NCBI GenBank assembly: GCA_033809355.1
Contig: JAPXLV010000092.1
Location: 1 to 7,798, forward strand
Length of the DNA stretch: 7,798 bases
Direction: 5' to 3'
Origin: T3Sed10-213 sp012519365
Lineage (GTDB): Bacteria; Planctomycetota; Phycisphaerae; Sedimentisphaerales; Anaerohalosphaeraceae
The notes below the pieces were generated by a model, which was not told the DNA's origin, did no database searches, and was given only the letters and a program-made list of their open reading frames with translations. This document shows positions 1 to 5,028 of this stretch, in pieces. How positions within the stretch are numbered: position 1 is the first letter of the stretch; every line of letters starts with the position of its first letter. Made by a program: the position numbers and the translations under genes.

Positions 1-49
1 CTGGGCTTTTCGCTCCAGTATACCCGAAAACAACTCCACCTTAAACCCC

Positions 50-68
50 TGTCCAGTTTTTGGGGACA
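50..68. repeat. Short inverted repeat TGTCC...GGACA
   Basis: TGTCC (50-54) and GGACA (64-68) form a 5-bp inverted repeat around a T-rich 9-nt loop. Sequences of this style occur at the edges of some insertion sequences, but no transposase, target duplication or second end is visible here. The repeat may equally be a small hairpin in the 3' region of a gene outside the window. Confidence 0.25.
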
Positions 69-108
69 CGCTTACAGATCCCTCCTCCTCCGTTCGGCTT
101 TTTCGGCC

Positions 109-144
109 AAAAACCCCGTTTTTGCTCTCAAGAACGGGGTTTTT
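109..144. terminator. Bidirectional rho-independent terminator
   Basis: AAACCCCGTT (111-120) pairs with AACGGGGTTT (133-142). The stem extends through T-A and G-T pairs to a 6-nt loop (124-129), giving at least 13 bp. It is followed by a T run (140-145) on the plus strand and preceded by an A run (109-113), so it could work in both directions. No gene inside the window ends here, so it most likely terminates a plus-strand gene to the left of the window. Confidence 0.8.
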
Positions 145-260
145 TGTTTCCCTTGCAGAGTATCTTGAGACTGTCAAGAATTTTTCACACTTTCGTTATC
201 GGTTTTTCATTAGTGGAGGGTTTTCCCTATGTCGTTTGGCCGTATTTGGCAAGCACATTA

Positions 261-289
261 CAGGTTTTTGGGCATTTGACCGATATAAT
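261..289 (+). promoter_or_regulatory. Possible sigma-70 promoter for the 343-1323 unit
   Basis: A perfect -10 hexamer TATAAT lies at 284-289. The sequence at the expected -35 position (about 261-266, CAGGTT) is poor and there is no clear extended -10, so this rests on the -10 box and on its location. It would start transcription near 296, leaving a leader of about 47 nt before the ATG at 343. Confidence 0.35.
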
Positions 290-342
290 TCAGCATGCAC
301 GTTTGAATGCAGGCGTCTGAGACGATATGGGAAGGACAAAAA

Positions 343-696
343 ATGGGCAAAAAAAGAGCGATTTGGATATCTGTAGTGAACGTGGCGATTTTGGCCGCGG
401 TTTTTGCGGGGATTATCTCAACGGTTCGGGCGGCCGGTCGCGATCGGGATTATATCGTCGCCGTTGAGCCGCAAAAAAGCGATACCGTGCGGATGATCGA
501 GGCCTACGAGCGACTCAGCAGCCAATATCTGACGCTCGTGCAGCAAAATCTAGTGCAGATGGCCTCGACCGATCGCGACATCCTGGACAAACTGGCCGCG
601 ATTGAGAAGAAACTTGACGCCCTGTCTGTGCGCCTGGATCGGCTGGTTGCGACTGGGCACACGGCGCCCTCATCGGCCGTAGAGCAGGAGAACTGA
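343..696 (+). CDS. Small membrane-anchored coiled-coil protein, unknown function
   Basis: A 117-aa protein that I do not recognise as a named family. The start at 343 is chosen over an upstream ATG at 307 because a good Shine-Dalgarno GGAAGGA (330-336) lies 6 nt before it. Residues 1-6 are basic (MGKKRA) and residues 7-28 form one hydrophobic segment, consistent with a signal anchor or an uncleaved signal peptide. The rest is charged and helical. A run at about 77-104 (DRDILDKLAAIEKKLDALSV and following) has a heptad-like pattern of Leu, Ile and Val that predicts a short coiled coil, and the tail is Ser/Glu-rich. It probably sits in the inner membrane with the coiled coil outside, as a homo-oligomer or partner protein. 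The stop is 6 nt before the MarC-family gene, so the two are very likely cotranscribed. No enzyme motif is present. Confidence 0.7.
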   Translation: MGKKRAIWISVVNVAILAAVFAGIISTVRAAGRDRDYIVAVEPQKSDTVRMIEAYERLSSQYLTLVQQNLVQMASTDRDILDKLAAIEKKLDALSVRLDRLVATGHTAPSSAVEQEN

Positions 697-702
697 CAGC
701 CA

Positions 703-1323
703 ATGCTTTTGGGTTGCCTTAAGGCGATCATCACGCTGCTTGTGGTGGTAGATCCCATCGGGAACATTCCGGCTTTTCTGGCAGCGACGGATCGCTTTAC
801 GCCGGCCCAGCGACATCGCGCCTATACGCTGTCGGTGGTGGTGTCGTTTGCAATCCTTCTGATTTTTGCATGTCTGGGGCAATTTATTTTGGATTATGTC
901 TTTCAGATCAAGATCGCCGACATCCGAATCGCCGGCGGCATTTTGCTGCTGATCATCACCATCCGCGGGCTTTTTAATGAAGACCAAACCTCCCAGACAA
1001 CCCACGGTACTGCATCGGTAGAACAAATTGCGTGTGTGCCGTTGGCCTGTCCGCTGTTGGCCGGGCCTGGGGCGATGGTCACCAGCCTGACTGTTTGGCA
1101 AAACCCCCACGCCGGACCGCTGGCAGCAATCATTGCGATCGGGGTGGTGCTGGCGGTGTTTTGGGGGATGATGCATTACATCGACGCCATCAGTCGCGTG
1201 CTGGGCAACCTCGTCATCACGGCGGCTTCGAAGGTGATGCTTGTGTTTGTCGGGGCTATCGGCGTGAACATGGCCCTGCAGGGCATTTTATTCTATTTTT
1301 CGAACCCCCCGCAAGCCCTTTAG
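703..1323 (+). CDS. MarC family (UPF0056) integral membrane protein
   Basis: A 206-aa polytopic inner-membrane protein of the MarC/UPF0056 family, whose transported substrate, if any, is not established. Family hallmarks are visible: the N-terminal DPIGNIPAFLA motif (residues 17-27), the RIAGGILLLI segment (75-84), and the central VPLACPLLAGPGA motif (112-124), which is the best-conserved block of the family. Six hydrophobic segments can be drawn, at about 5-27, 43-63, 73-89, 109-131, 139-159 and 176-199. Length is normal for the family. A GGAG (687-690) lies 12 nt before the ATG, rather far, inside the end of the upstream gene. The 6-nt gap to the small coiled-coil membrane protein implies one transcript and perhaps a shared membrane complex. 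The name MarC comes from the E. coli marRAB locus, but a role in multidrug resistance has not held up for the family, so none should be inferred. Confidence 0.9.
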   Translation: MLLGCLKAIITLLVVVDPIGNIPAFLAATDRFTPAQRHRAYTLSVVVSFAILLIFACLGQFILDYVFQIKIADIRIAGGILLLIITIRGLFNEDQTSQTTHGTASVEQIACVPLACPLLAGPGAMVTSLTVWQNPHAGPLAAIIAIGVVLAVFWGMMHYIDAISRVLGNLVITAASKVMLVFVGAIGVNMALQGILFYFSNPPQAL

Positions 1324-1340
1324 CCGGTGTCCGGCCCTTT
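1323..1340 (+). terminator. Weak hairpin after the MarC-family gene
   Basis: GCCGG (1323-1327) and CCGGC (1331-1335) form a 5-bp stem with a 3-nt loop directly at the stop codon, followed by a short pyrimidine stretch with only three consecutive T. This is a marginal terminator candidate. It is listed because no better one separates the MarC-family gene from the sigma-54 promoter of the hsp20 operon. Confidence 0.25.
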
Positions 1341-1456
1341 CTCTAAAACGGCGGCTATCTCAAGGCGGGTGAACCTGTCGAAATGGCAGAAAAGCGATTG
1401 TTGATTCATTTCTATAACTTCTTTTATTTCATAGTGTTACACACAATTTGCCGCCG

Positions 1457-1473
1457 TTGGCACGTAGTTTGCA
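1457..1473 (+). promoter_or_regulatory. Sigma-54 (-24/-12) promoter of the hsp20 operon
   Basis: TGGCACG (1458-1464), four bases, then TTGCA (1469-1473) match the sigma-54 consensus TGGCACG-N4-TTGC(A/T) at every defined position. The invariant GG (1459-1460) and GC (1471-1472) have the required 10-nt spacing. Transcription should start near 1483, leaving a leader of roughly 57 nt before the first hsp20 ATG. Sigma-54 promoters need an AAA+ enhancer-binding activator and a binding site usually 80-150 bp upstream. The AT-rich stretch 1380-1450 contains a small palindrome GTGT-T-ACAC (1434-1442) that could be part of such a site, but this is a guess. Confidence 0.82.
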
Positions 1474-1527
1474 AGCCGGATAAGGTGGAATGGAACGAAA
1501 TACAAACGGAACTATTGTTTAAGAAAT

Positions 1528-1536
1528 GGAGGTGAT
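1528..1536 (+). promoter_or_regulatory. Near-perfect Shine-Dalgarno of the first hsp20 gene
   Basis: GGAGGTGAT is fully complementary to the usual 3' end of 16S rRNA, and its GGAGG core ends 8 nt before the ATG at 1541. It decides the start against the in-frame ATG at 1526, which overlaps the site itself. The second hsp20 gene has the same sequence at the same spacing. Confidence 0.85.
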
Positions 1537-1540
1537 TGCT

Positions 1541-1981
1541 ATGCTGCTCAGTAAACGCTATCCATTCTGGGACATCGAGCGAACACTCGAGGAGATGAAC
1601 CGTGTGTTTGATGTGTTCAGCGGGCCGGTTGGGCTTCGCAGCATGCCGGTCGGAACGTTTCCGGCGTTGAACGTCTATGACGCCGGGGACAAACTGGTTG
1701 TCACGGCCGAGATGCCGGGCGTGGACCCCAAGGACATTGACCTGAACGTGGTAGAGAACAACCTGACCATCAGCGGCAAGCGTGACGCCGCACCGGAAGA
1801 CCAGCAGGTGCAGTACTATCGGCGCGAGCGGTTCTCCGGCCAGTTCAGCCGGTCGATCTCCCTGGCTGAAAAGGTCAACCCCGACGCGGTCAAGGCCACA
1901 TACAAGAACGGCATCCTGACGATTGAACTGCCCAAAGCTCAAGAAGCCAAACCGCGAAGCATCAAGATCAAGGCCGAGTAA
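1541..1981 (+). CDS. Small heat-shock protein, Hsp20/alpha-crystallin family (first of pair)
   Basis: A 146-aa ATP-independent holdase chaperone of the cytoplasm that binds unfolding proteins and passes them to the DnaK/ClpB system. An N-terminal arm (residues 1-40, WDIERTLEEMNRVFDVF) resembles that of other bacterial class A Hsp20s. The alpha-crystallin domain spans about 40-133, with the EMPGVDPKDIDLNV block (57-70) and the consensus A-x-x-x-n-G-x-L region ATYKNGILTI (119-128). The C-terminal I-x-I anchor is IKIK (141-144), which docks into neighbouring dimers during oligomer assembly. The start is set by the strong Shine-Dalgarno at 1528-1536. The gene is the first of a two-gene operon with a second, diverged Hsp20 57 nt downstream, and is preceded by a sigma-54 promoter, which is unusual for this family. 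No CIRCE element (the HrcA site) is visible upstream. Confidence 0.95.
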   Translation: MLLSKRYPFWDIERTLEEMNRVFDVFSGPVGLRSMPVGTFPALNVYDAGDKLVVTAEMPGVDPKDIDLNVVENNLTISGKRDAAPEDQQVQYYRRERFSGQFSRSISLAEKVNPDAVKATYKNGILTIELPKAQEAKPRSIKIKAE

Positions 1982-2024
1982 CAGGTGCCGGTGCGTTGTT
2001 ATGGGTTTTCGTCAACGTTCGTAC

Positions 2025-2034
2025 AGGAGGTGAT
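2025..2034 (+). promoter_or_regulatory. Near-perfect Shine-Dalgarno of the second hsp20 gene
   Basis: AGGAGGTGAT has its GGAGG core ending 8 nt before the ATG at 2039, the same sequence and spacing as the site before the first hsp20. It decides the start against an upstream in-frame non-ATG start at 1985, which would add residues that do not look like an Hsp20. Confidence 0.85.
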
Positions 2035-2038
2035 TATT

Positions 2039-2431
2039 ATGGCAGAAAAAGAACTGACCAAAAAAACACAGGCGGATGTGACCCGGCGTCAGCGGCCGGA
2101 AGAGCGGCCTATCTTTGTCCCTGCCGCCGATATTTGGGAGACCGATGACGCGATTACCCTGAAACTGGATATGCCCGGCGTTGGACCGGATGATGTCGAG
2201 GTGAACGTACAGCGCGGCACATTGCGGGTGCGCGGCACGGTCAAGGCTGAAACACCCGAGACAGTTCTTTACGCCGAACAGCGGATCGGCGATTTTGAGC
2301 GGGAATTTGCGATCAGCGAGGATCTGGACACCGACAAGATTACCGCCACGATGAACGCAGGGGTGTTAACGCTGACCATCGGCAAGGCAGACAAAGTCAA
2401 GCCGCGAAAGATTACCGTTTCCGCCGAATAA
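2039..2431 (+). CDS. Small heat-shock protein, Hsp20/alpha-crystallin family (second of pair)
   Basis: A 130-aa Hsp20 with a short, basic, polar N-terminal arm (residues 1-24, Lys/Thr/Arg-rich) in place of the hydrophobic arm of its neighbour. The alpha-crystallin domain runs from about 25 to 118. It contains DMPGVGPDDVEVNV (44-57) and the consensus glycine-leucine region ATMNAGVLTLTIGK (103-116). The C-terminal anchor is ITV (125-127), a conservative I-x-V form of the I-x-I motif. By eye the two proteins share well under half of their residues, so this is an old duplication or the joining of two Hsp20 subclasses rather than a recent copy. The different arms suggest different substrate preference or hetero-oligomer formation. 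The gene follows the first hsp20 by 57 nt and ends just before a terminator, so both are expressed from the same sigma-54 promoter. Confidence 0.94.
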   Translation: MAEKELTKKTQADVTRRQRPEERPIFVPAADIWETDDAITLKLDMPGVGPDDVEVNVQRGTLRVRGTVKAETPETVLYAEQRIGDFEREFAISEDLDTDKITATMNAGVLTLTIGKADKVKPRKITVSAE

Positions 2432-2457
2432 CCGAATCAAATCCTCGGTTTCTTTGC

Positions 2458-2488
2458 AGCCGTTCCCACGTCGGGAGCGGCTTTTTTT
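2458..2488 (+). terminator. Rho-independent terminator of the hsp20 operon
   Basis: AGCCGTTCCC (2458-2467) pairs with GGGAGCGGCT (2473-2482), ten base pairs with one G-T wobble, around a 5-nt loop, followed by seven T (2482-2488). It lies 27 nt after the second hsp20 stop and 37 nt before the end of the convergent GH16 gene, so it also shields that gene from read-through. Confidence 0.88.
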
Positions 2489-2525
2489 GCGCGTTGTTGA
2501 GCTGTTCCCCTGCTCCGCTGCGCGG

Positions 2526-3407
2526 CTATTTACCGGGTCTGTCTGCCGGCTGATAGATGCGGACGTAGTCGATTTTATACTGGACAGGAAACGGCGTTTG
2601 GGAGGGGTCGCCACCCTGTGTACCGCCGATGGCCAGGTTCAGCAGCAGATAATGCGGCTGGCGAAACGGATTAAAACCATCAGCGTAGGTGGCCGGTCGG
2701 ATGTCGACCTCGTTGAGCAGGATGTCATCAACATAGAGCGTGATGGTATTTTCGTCCCAGTCCATTCGCCAGACGTGAAAGGCCTCGGCCCAGCGGGGGT
2801 TGCCGGTTTTTTCGATCAACTCGGCCAGCGGCGTCTTGCTGTCCTGCCAGTGTGTGCCGTAGGGGAGCTGCTGATCCCACCAGCAGACGTTGGCCAAAAT
2901 CATCCCTCGGTAGTACTCCATGATGTCAATTTCGCCGCATCGGGGCCATCGCCGTTGGGTGCCGAGCGTCCAGATGGCCGGCCAAAGGCCGTCGGCGGCG
3001 GTGATTTTGGCGCGAATCTCGAACCGGCCGTATTGCCAACTGTGCTTTCCTCGGGTCAGGACGCTGGCGGAGGTGTATTCAATTGTCTTTCGCCGCTGGC
3101 CCCAGGTGCGGCCGTTCGGGTCATAGGCGGGGTTGGGCTTGATTTCGCGGCGACCTTCAATAATCAGCAGGCCGTCTTTACAAAAGGCGTTTTCCGGCTG
3201 ATACCACTGGAGTTCCTGATTTCGCACAAAGCCGTGCTCATAGCCCCAGTGGTTGGGGTCGGCTCGGCCATCGGTGTCGAATTCATCATGCCAGACCATC
3301 TCCCAGCCCGGATAGTGCGGCAGGGCTTGATTGTCTTTTTCTGCGGGAACACCGGCTGCGCCGATGATCAAAATCAGTCCCATCGTAATGAGGGTGGTGT
3401 TCATCAT
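2526..3407 (-). CDS. Secreted GH16 family glycoside hydrolase, probable beta-1,3-glucanase (laminarinase-like)
   Basis: A 293-aa protein expected to hydrolyse internal beta-glycosidic bonds of a polysaccharide, outside the cytoplasm. Residues 1-22 are a signal peptide with a long hydrophobic core. The GH16 beta-jelly-roll fills the rest (about 33-287). The catalytic signature is EIDIME (159-164), with E159 as nucleophile, D161 as helper and E164 as acid/base; the beta-bulge spacing (ExDxxE) is that of laminarinases and agarases rather than lichenases. Flanking motifs typical of laminarinase-type GH16 are WHDEF (39-43), NQELQWYQPENA (63-74), YGRFEIRAK (126-134), GLWPAIWTLG (140-149) and the C-terminal YVRIYQ. 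There are no added carbohydrate-binding or dockerin modules, so it is a minimal single-domain enzyme. GGAG lies 3 nt before the first of two consecutive ATGs (3407, 3404); the second gives better spacing. It has its own promoter and a structured leader. Other GH16 specificities (for example agarase-like) cannot be ruled out. Confidence 0.93.
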   Translation of the reverse strand: MMNTTLITMGLILIIGAAGVPAEKDNQALPHYPGWEMVWHDEFDTDGRADPNHWGYEHGFVRNQELQWYQPENAFCKDGLLIIEGRREIKPNPAYDPNGRTWGQRRKTIEYTSASVLTRGKHSWQYGRFEIRAKITAADGLWPAIWTLGTQRRWPRCGEIDIMEYYRGMILANVCWWDQQLPYGTHWQDSKTPLAELIEKTGNPRWAEAFHVWRMDWDENTITLYVDDILLNEVDIRPATYADGFNPFRQPHYLLLNLAIGGTQGGDPSQTPFPVQYKIDYVRIYQPADRPGK

Positions 3408-3563
3408 TTCTCCGTTTCAAAATCATGACTCTGTGGGCCAACCTGTAACCCGTTTTTATCGTCCCAACCCGGCGGTTGGTTCTTTGCGTGTCCGGCTTAT
3501 CGGCCGGGTGCATACGCCCGGCTATTTGACGTTCGTCGTCCGTTCGGGGCCTTCTGCCGGCTT
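3408..3563 (-). promoter_or_regulatory. Structured 5' leader of the GH16 gene, candidate cis-regulatory RNA
   Basis: If transcription starts about 7 nt after the TATAAT at 3575-3570, the mRNA leader is about 155 nt and rich in hairpins. GCCGGG (3503-3508) can pair with CCCGGC (3517-3522), or with the competing partner CCGGC (3492-3496), so two mutually exclusive stems share the same strand. A separate 6-bp hairpin with a 4-nt loop lies at 3464-3479. On the minus strand it is flanked by CACGCAAAG (3490-3482) and GGGACG (3465-3460), which loosely recall the P1b part of the cyclic-di-GMP-I riboswitch. The second hairpin of that riboswitch is not evident, so I do not call it one. Confidence 0.4.
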
Positions 3564-3569
3564 GGGCTG

Positions 3570-3598
3570 ATTATAACAAAATCAAAGAGTAAGGATAA
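3570..3598 (-). promoter_or_regulatory. Probable sigma-70 promoter of the GH16 gene
   Basis: On the minus strand a perfect TATAAT -10 box spans 3575-3570. The hexamer 17 nt upstream (3598-3593, TTATCC) is a weak -35. The position fits a leader of about 155 nt for the GH16 gene. Confidence 0.5.
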
Positions 3599-3671
3599 AA
3601 TGCAAAATCACAACAGAAAATTCAAAAAAAGGCCGTTTTCGGTTGCGGCGGGTGCGGTATTTGCGTTACAG

Positions 3672-3700
3672 TTGAATTTTTCATTTGCTTGGGGTATAAA
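3672..3700 (+). promoter_or_regulatory. Sigma-70 promoter of prfB
   Basis: TTGAAT (3672-3677) and TATAAA (3695-3700) lie 17 nt apart, each close to the sigma-70 consensus and with ideal spacing. Transcription would start near 3707, giving a leader of about 37 nt before the prfB ATG. An AAGG (3733-3736) lies 7 nt before that ATG. Confidence 0.7.
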
Positions 3701-3743
3701 AGCCCAATTTCGCAACAGAACAAGATGGTTTTAAGGTAAACCT

Positions 3744-4869
3744 ATGATAGAAGTATCGGAATTGCGTGCCGCGTTGACGGCGCTGGAGGCCCGAGTCGCT
3801 GAGATTCGGGACTGGCTTTGACTTGCCGGCCAAGCAGTCGGTCCGTCAAGAATTGGAGCAGGTCATGGCCGAGCCGGGCGTTTGGGACAATCCGGATAAG
3901 GCCCGGGATATTGTTGCGCAACTCAGTGCACTCAAAGCCGTTATCGAGCCGGTGAACAAACTGGGAAAAGCGGTCGCCGATGCGATAGATTTGTTTGCGC
4001 TGGCCGAAGAGGAAAACGACAAGCAGACCCTTGAATCCATCCAAGCGGAGCTGGAGAATCTGCAAAAAGAGTGCGACCGTATCGAGATTACGGGAATGCT
4101 GAGCGGTCCGGACGATATGCGAAGTTGCTTTTTCAGCATACACGCCGGGGCCGGCGGCACGGAAAGCTGCGACTGGGCGGCAATGCTGTTGCGGATGTAC
4201 ACGCGATATTTTGACGAAAACGGTTTTTCCTATGAACAAATGGACATTACACCCGGCGAAGAGGCCGGCATCCGCTCGGTGACGCTACGGGTCAGCGGGC
4301 CGTTTGCATTTGGCAAACTGTCCTGCGAGGTTGGTGTGCATCGTCTTGTGCGGATCAGCCCGTTCGATTCGCAGGGGCGGCGTCACACAAGTTTTGTCGC
4401 GGTGGATGCGATCCCCGAATACGACGAGGATGTCGAAATCGAGATTAAAGACGACGACCTTCGGATTGATACCTATCGGGCCGGCGGCGCGGGCGGCCAG
4501 CACGTCAACAAGACCAGCTCGGCCGTGCGAATTACTCATATTCCGACCGGAATTGTCGTACAGTGCCAAAACGACCGCAGTCAGCACAAGAACCGTGCCG
4601 AGGCGATGCGGATGCTCAAAAGCCGATTGTATATGCTCGAACAGCAAAAACGTGATGCCGAATTGGCCAAATTGTACAGCAGCAAAGGCGAGATTGCCTG
4701 GGGCAACCAGATTCGCAGTTATGTGCTTCAACCCTACCAGATGGTCAAAGACCATCGCACCGACTATCAGACGGGTAACGTCGAGGCCGTATTGGACGGG
4801 GCTATCGAGCCGTTTATCGAAAGTTATCTGCGTTATCGGGCGGAAAAGAAAAATAAGGCCAAAAAATAG
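3744..4869 (+). CDS. Peptide chain release factor 2 (RF2), with +1 programmed frameshift
   Basis: RF2 recognises UAA and UGA stop codons on the ribosome and triggers peptide release. The gene is read as 3744-3818 joined to 3820-4869: 25 codons from the ATG, then CTT TGA C, where a +1 slip skips T3819 and continues in the next frame to a TAG, giving 374 aa. Around the junction the protein reads IRDWL/DLPAKQS, resembling the GYLDYDAK of E. coli RF2. After joining, the codon-recognition tripeptide SPF falls at residues 205-207 and the catalytic GGQ at 250-252, the same numbers as in E. coli, which strongly supports the frameshifted reading. GAGGTES and the helical N-terminal domain 1 are present, and the C-terminus is basic (EKKNKAKK). 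The in-frame UGA makes synthesis autoregulatory: low RF2 favours slipping. It has its own promoter and is not next to lysS. It is not a pseudogene. Confidence 0.97.
3807..3822 (+). promoter_or_regulatory. prfB +1 frameshift site (CTT TGA C)
   Basis: CTT (3816-3818) in the P site, TGA (3819-3821) and a following C (3822) form the conserved slippery stop; TGA followed by C is a poor termination context. In E. coli an AGGGGG sits 3 nt before the CTT as an internal Shine-Dalgarno stimulator. Here the same place holds CGGGAC (3807-3812) then TGG, a much weaker match to the anti-Shine-Dalgarno. Confidence 0.93.
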
Positions 4870-4993
4870 CCCGGCAGGATCGGCGTTGAAGATATTTTTA
4901 GGCCAAATTTTGCGTTGCGGGGTGCATTTAGCAGGTTTTTGATTCATTTTTTCCCCAAAAATGCCGAAAAATTGACTGCTGTGCAAAAAAATG

Positions 4994-5022
4994 TGGGCAT
5001 TCTGCCAAATGGAACGTACAAT
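4994..5022 (+). promoter_or_regulatory. Possible promoter of the 106-aa gene, would give a leaderless mRNA
   Basis: TACAAT (5017-5022) is a good -10 box, and TGGGCA (4994-4999) 17 nt upstream matches four of six -35 positions. The predicted start point, about 7 nt after the -10 box, coincides with the A of the ATG at 5029, so the transcript would have little or no leader. This fits the absence of a well-placed Shine-Dalgarno. Confidence 0.35.
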
Positions 5023-5028
5023 TTAACT

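Larger units (their letters stand above)
1..342. other. Non-coding region at left edge
   Basis: No convincing gene is visible in this 342-base stretch. The open frames across it (60-320 and 122-376) translate to low-complexity, Phe-rich sequence without any recognisable domain and run across a strong terminator hairpin. It holds a short inverted repeat (50-68), a rho-independent terminator (109-144) that probably ends a gene lying left of the window, a weak hairpin (164-178), and an AT-richer segment with a perfect TATAAT (284-289) that may drive the gene starting at 343. Confidence 0.6.
3408..3743. other. Divergent intergenic region between GH16 and prfB
   Basis: This 336-base gap holds no gene. 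The left half (3408-3563) is the GC-rich, hairpin-forming leader of the GH16 gene on the minus strand. The right half is AT-rich and contains outward-facing promoters: a minus-strand TATAAT (3575-3570) and a plus-strand promoter for prfB (3672-3700). An A-rich tract (about 3577-3628) separates them. Confidence 0.75.

Noticed and set aside
60..376. Plus-strand open frames 60-320 and 122-376
   Set aside because: They cross a strong terminator, lack ribosome sites and encode Phe-rich sequence with no domain; the second runs into the real gene at 343.
670..1176. Minus-strand open frame of 168 aa
   Set aside because: Antisense to the MarC-family gene; Gln/His/Arg-rich composition typical of a shadow frame.
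1526..1540. Upstream start at 1526 for the first hsp20 gene
   Set aside because: This ATG overlaps the Shine-Dalgarno of the 1541 start and has none of its own.
2454..3428. Plus-strand open frame of 324 aa
   Set aside because: It is the antisense shadow of the GH16 gene, starts inside the hsp20 terminator, and shows no domain; the minus strand encodes a full GH16 with catalytic residues.
3445..3490. Cyclic-di-GMP-I (GEMM) riboswitch
   Set aside because: Only fragments resemble the P1b arm. The GAAA tetraloop is replaced by GCCG and the P1c arm with its receptor is not found, so it is reported only as a structured leader.
3744..3821. prfB looks like a frameshifted pseudogene
   Set aside because: The stop is exactly the CTT TGA C recoding site, and the joined protein places SPF and GGQ at canonical positions.
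4285..4986. Minus-strand open frame of 233 aa
   Set aside because: Antisense to prfB, with no recognisable domain.
4972..5000. Promoter from TTGACT (4972-4977)
   Set aside because: The -35 match is good, but no acceptable -10 box lies 16-18 nt downstream.
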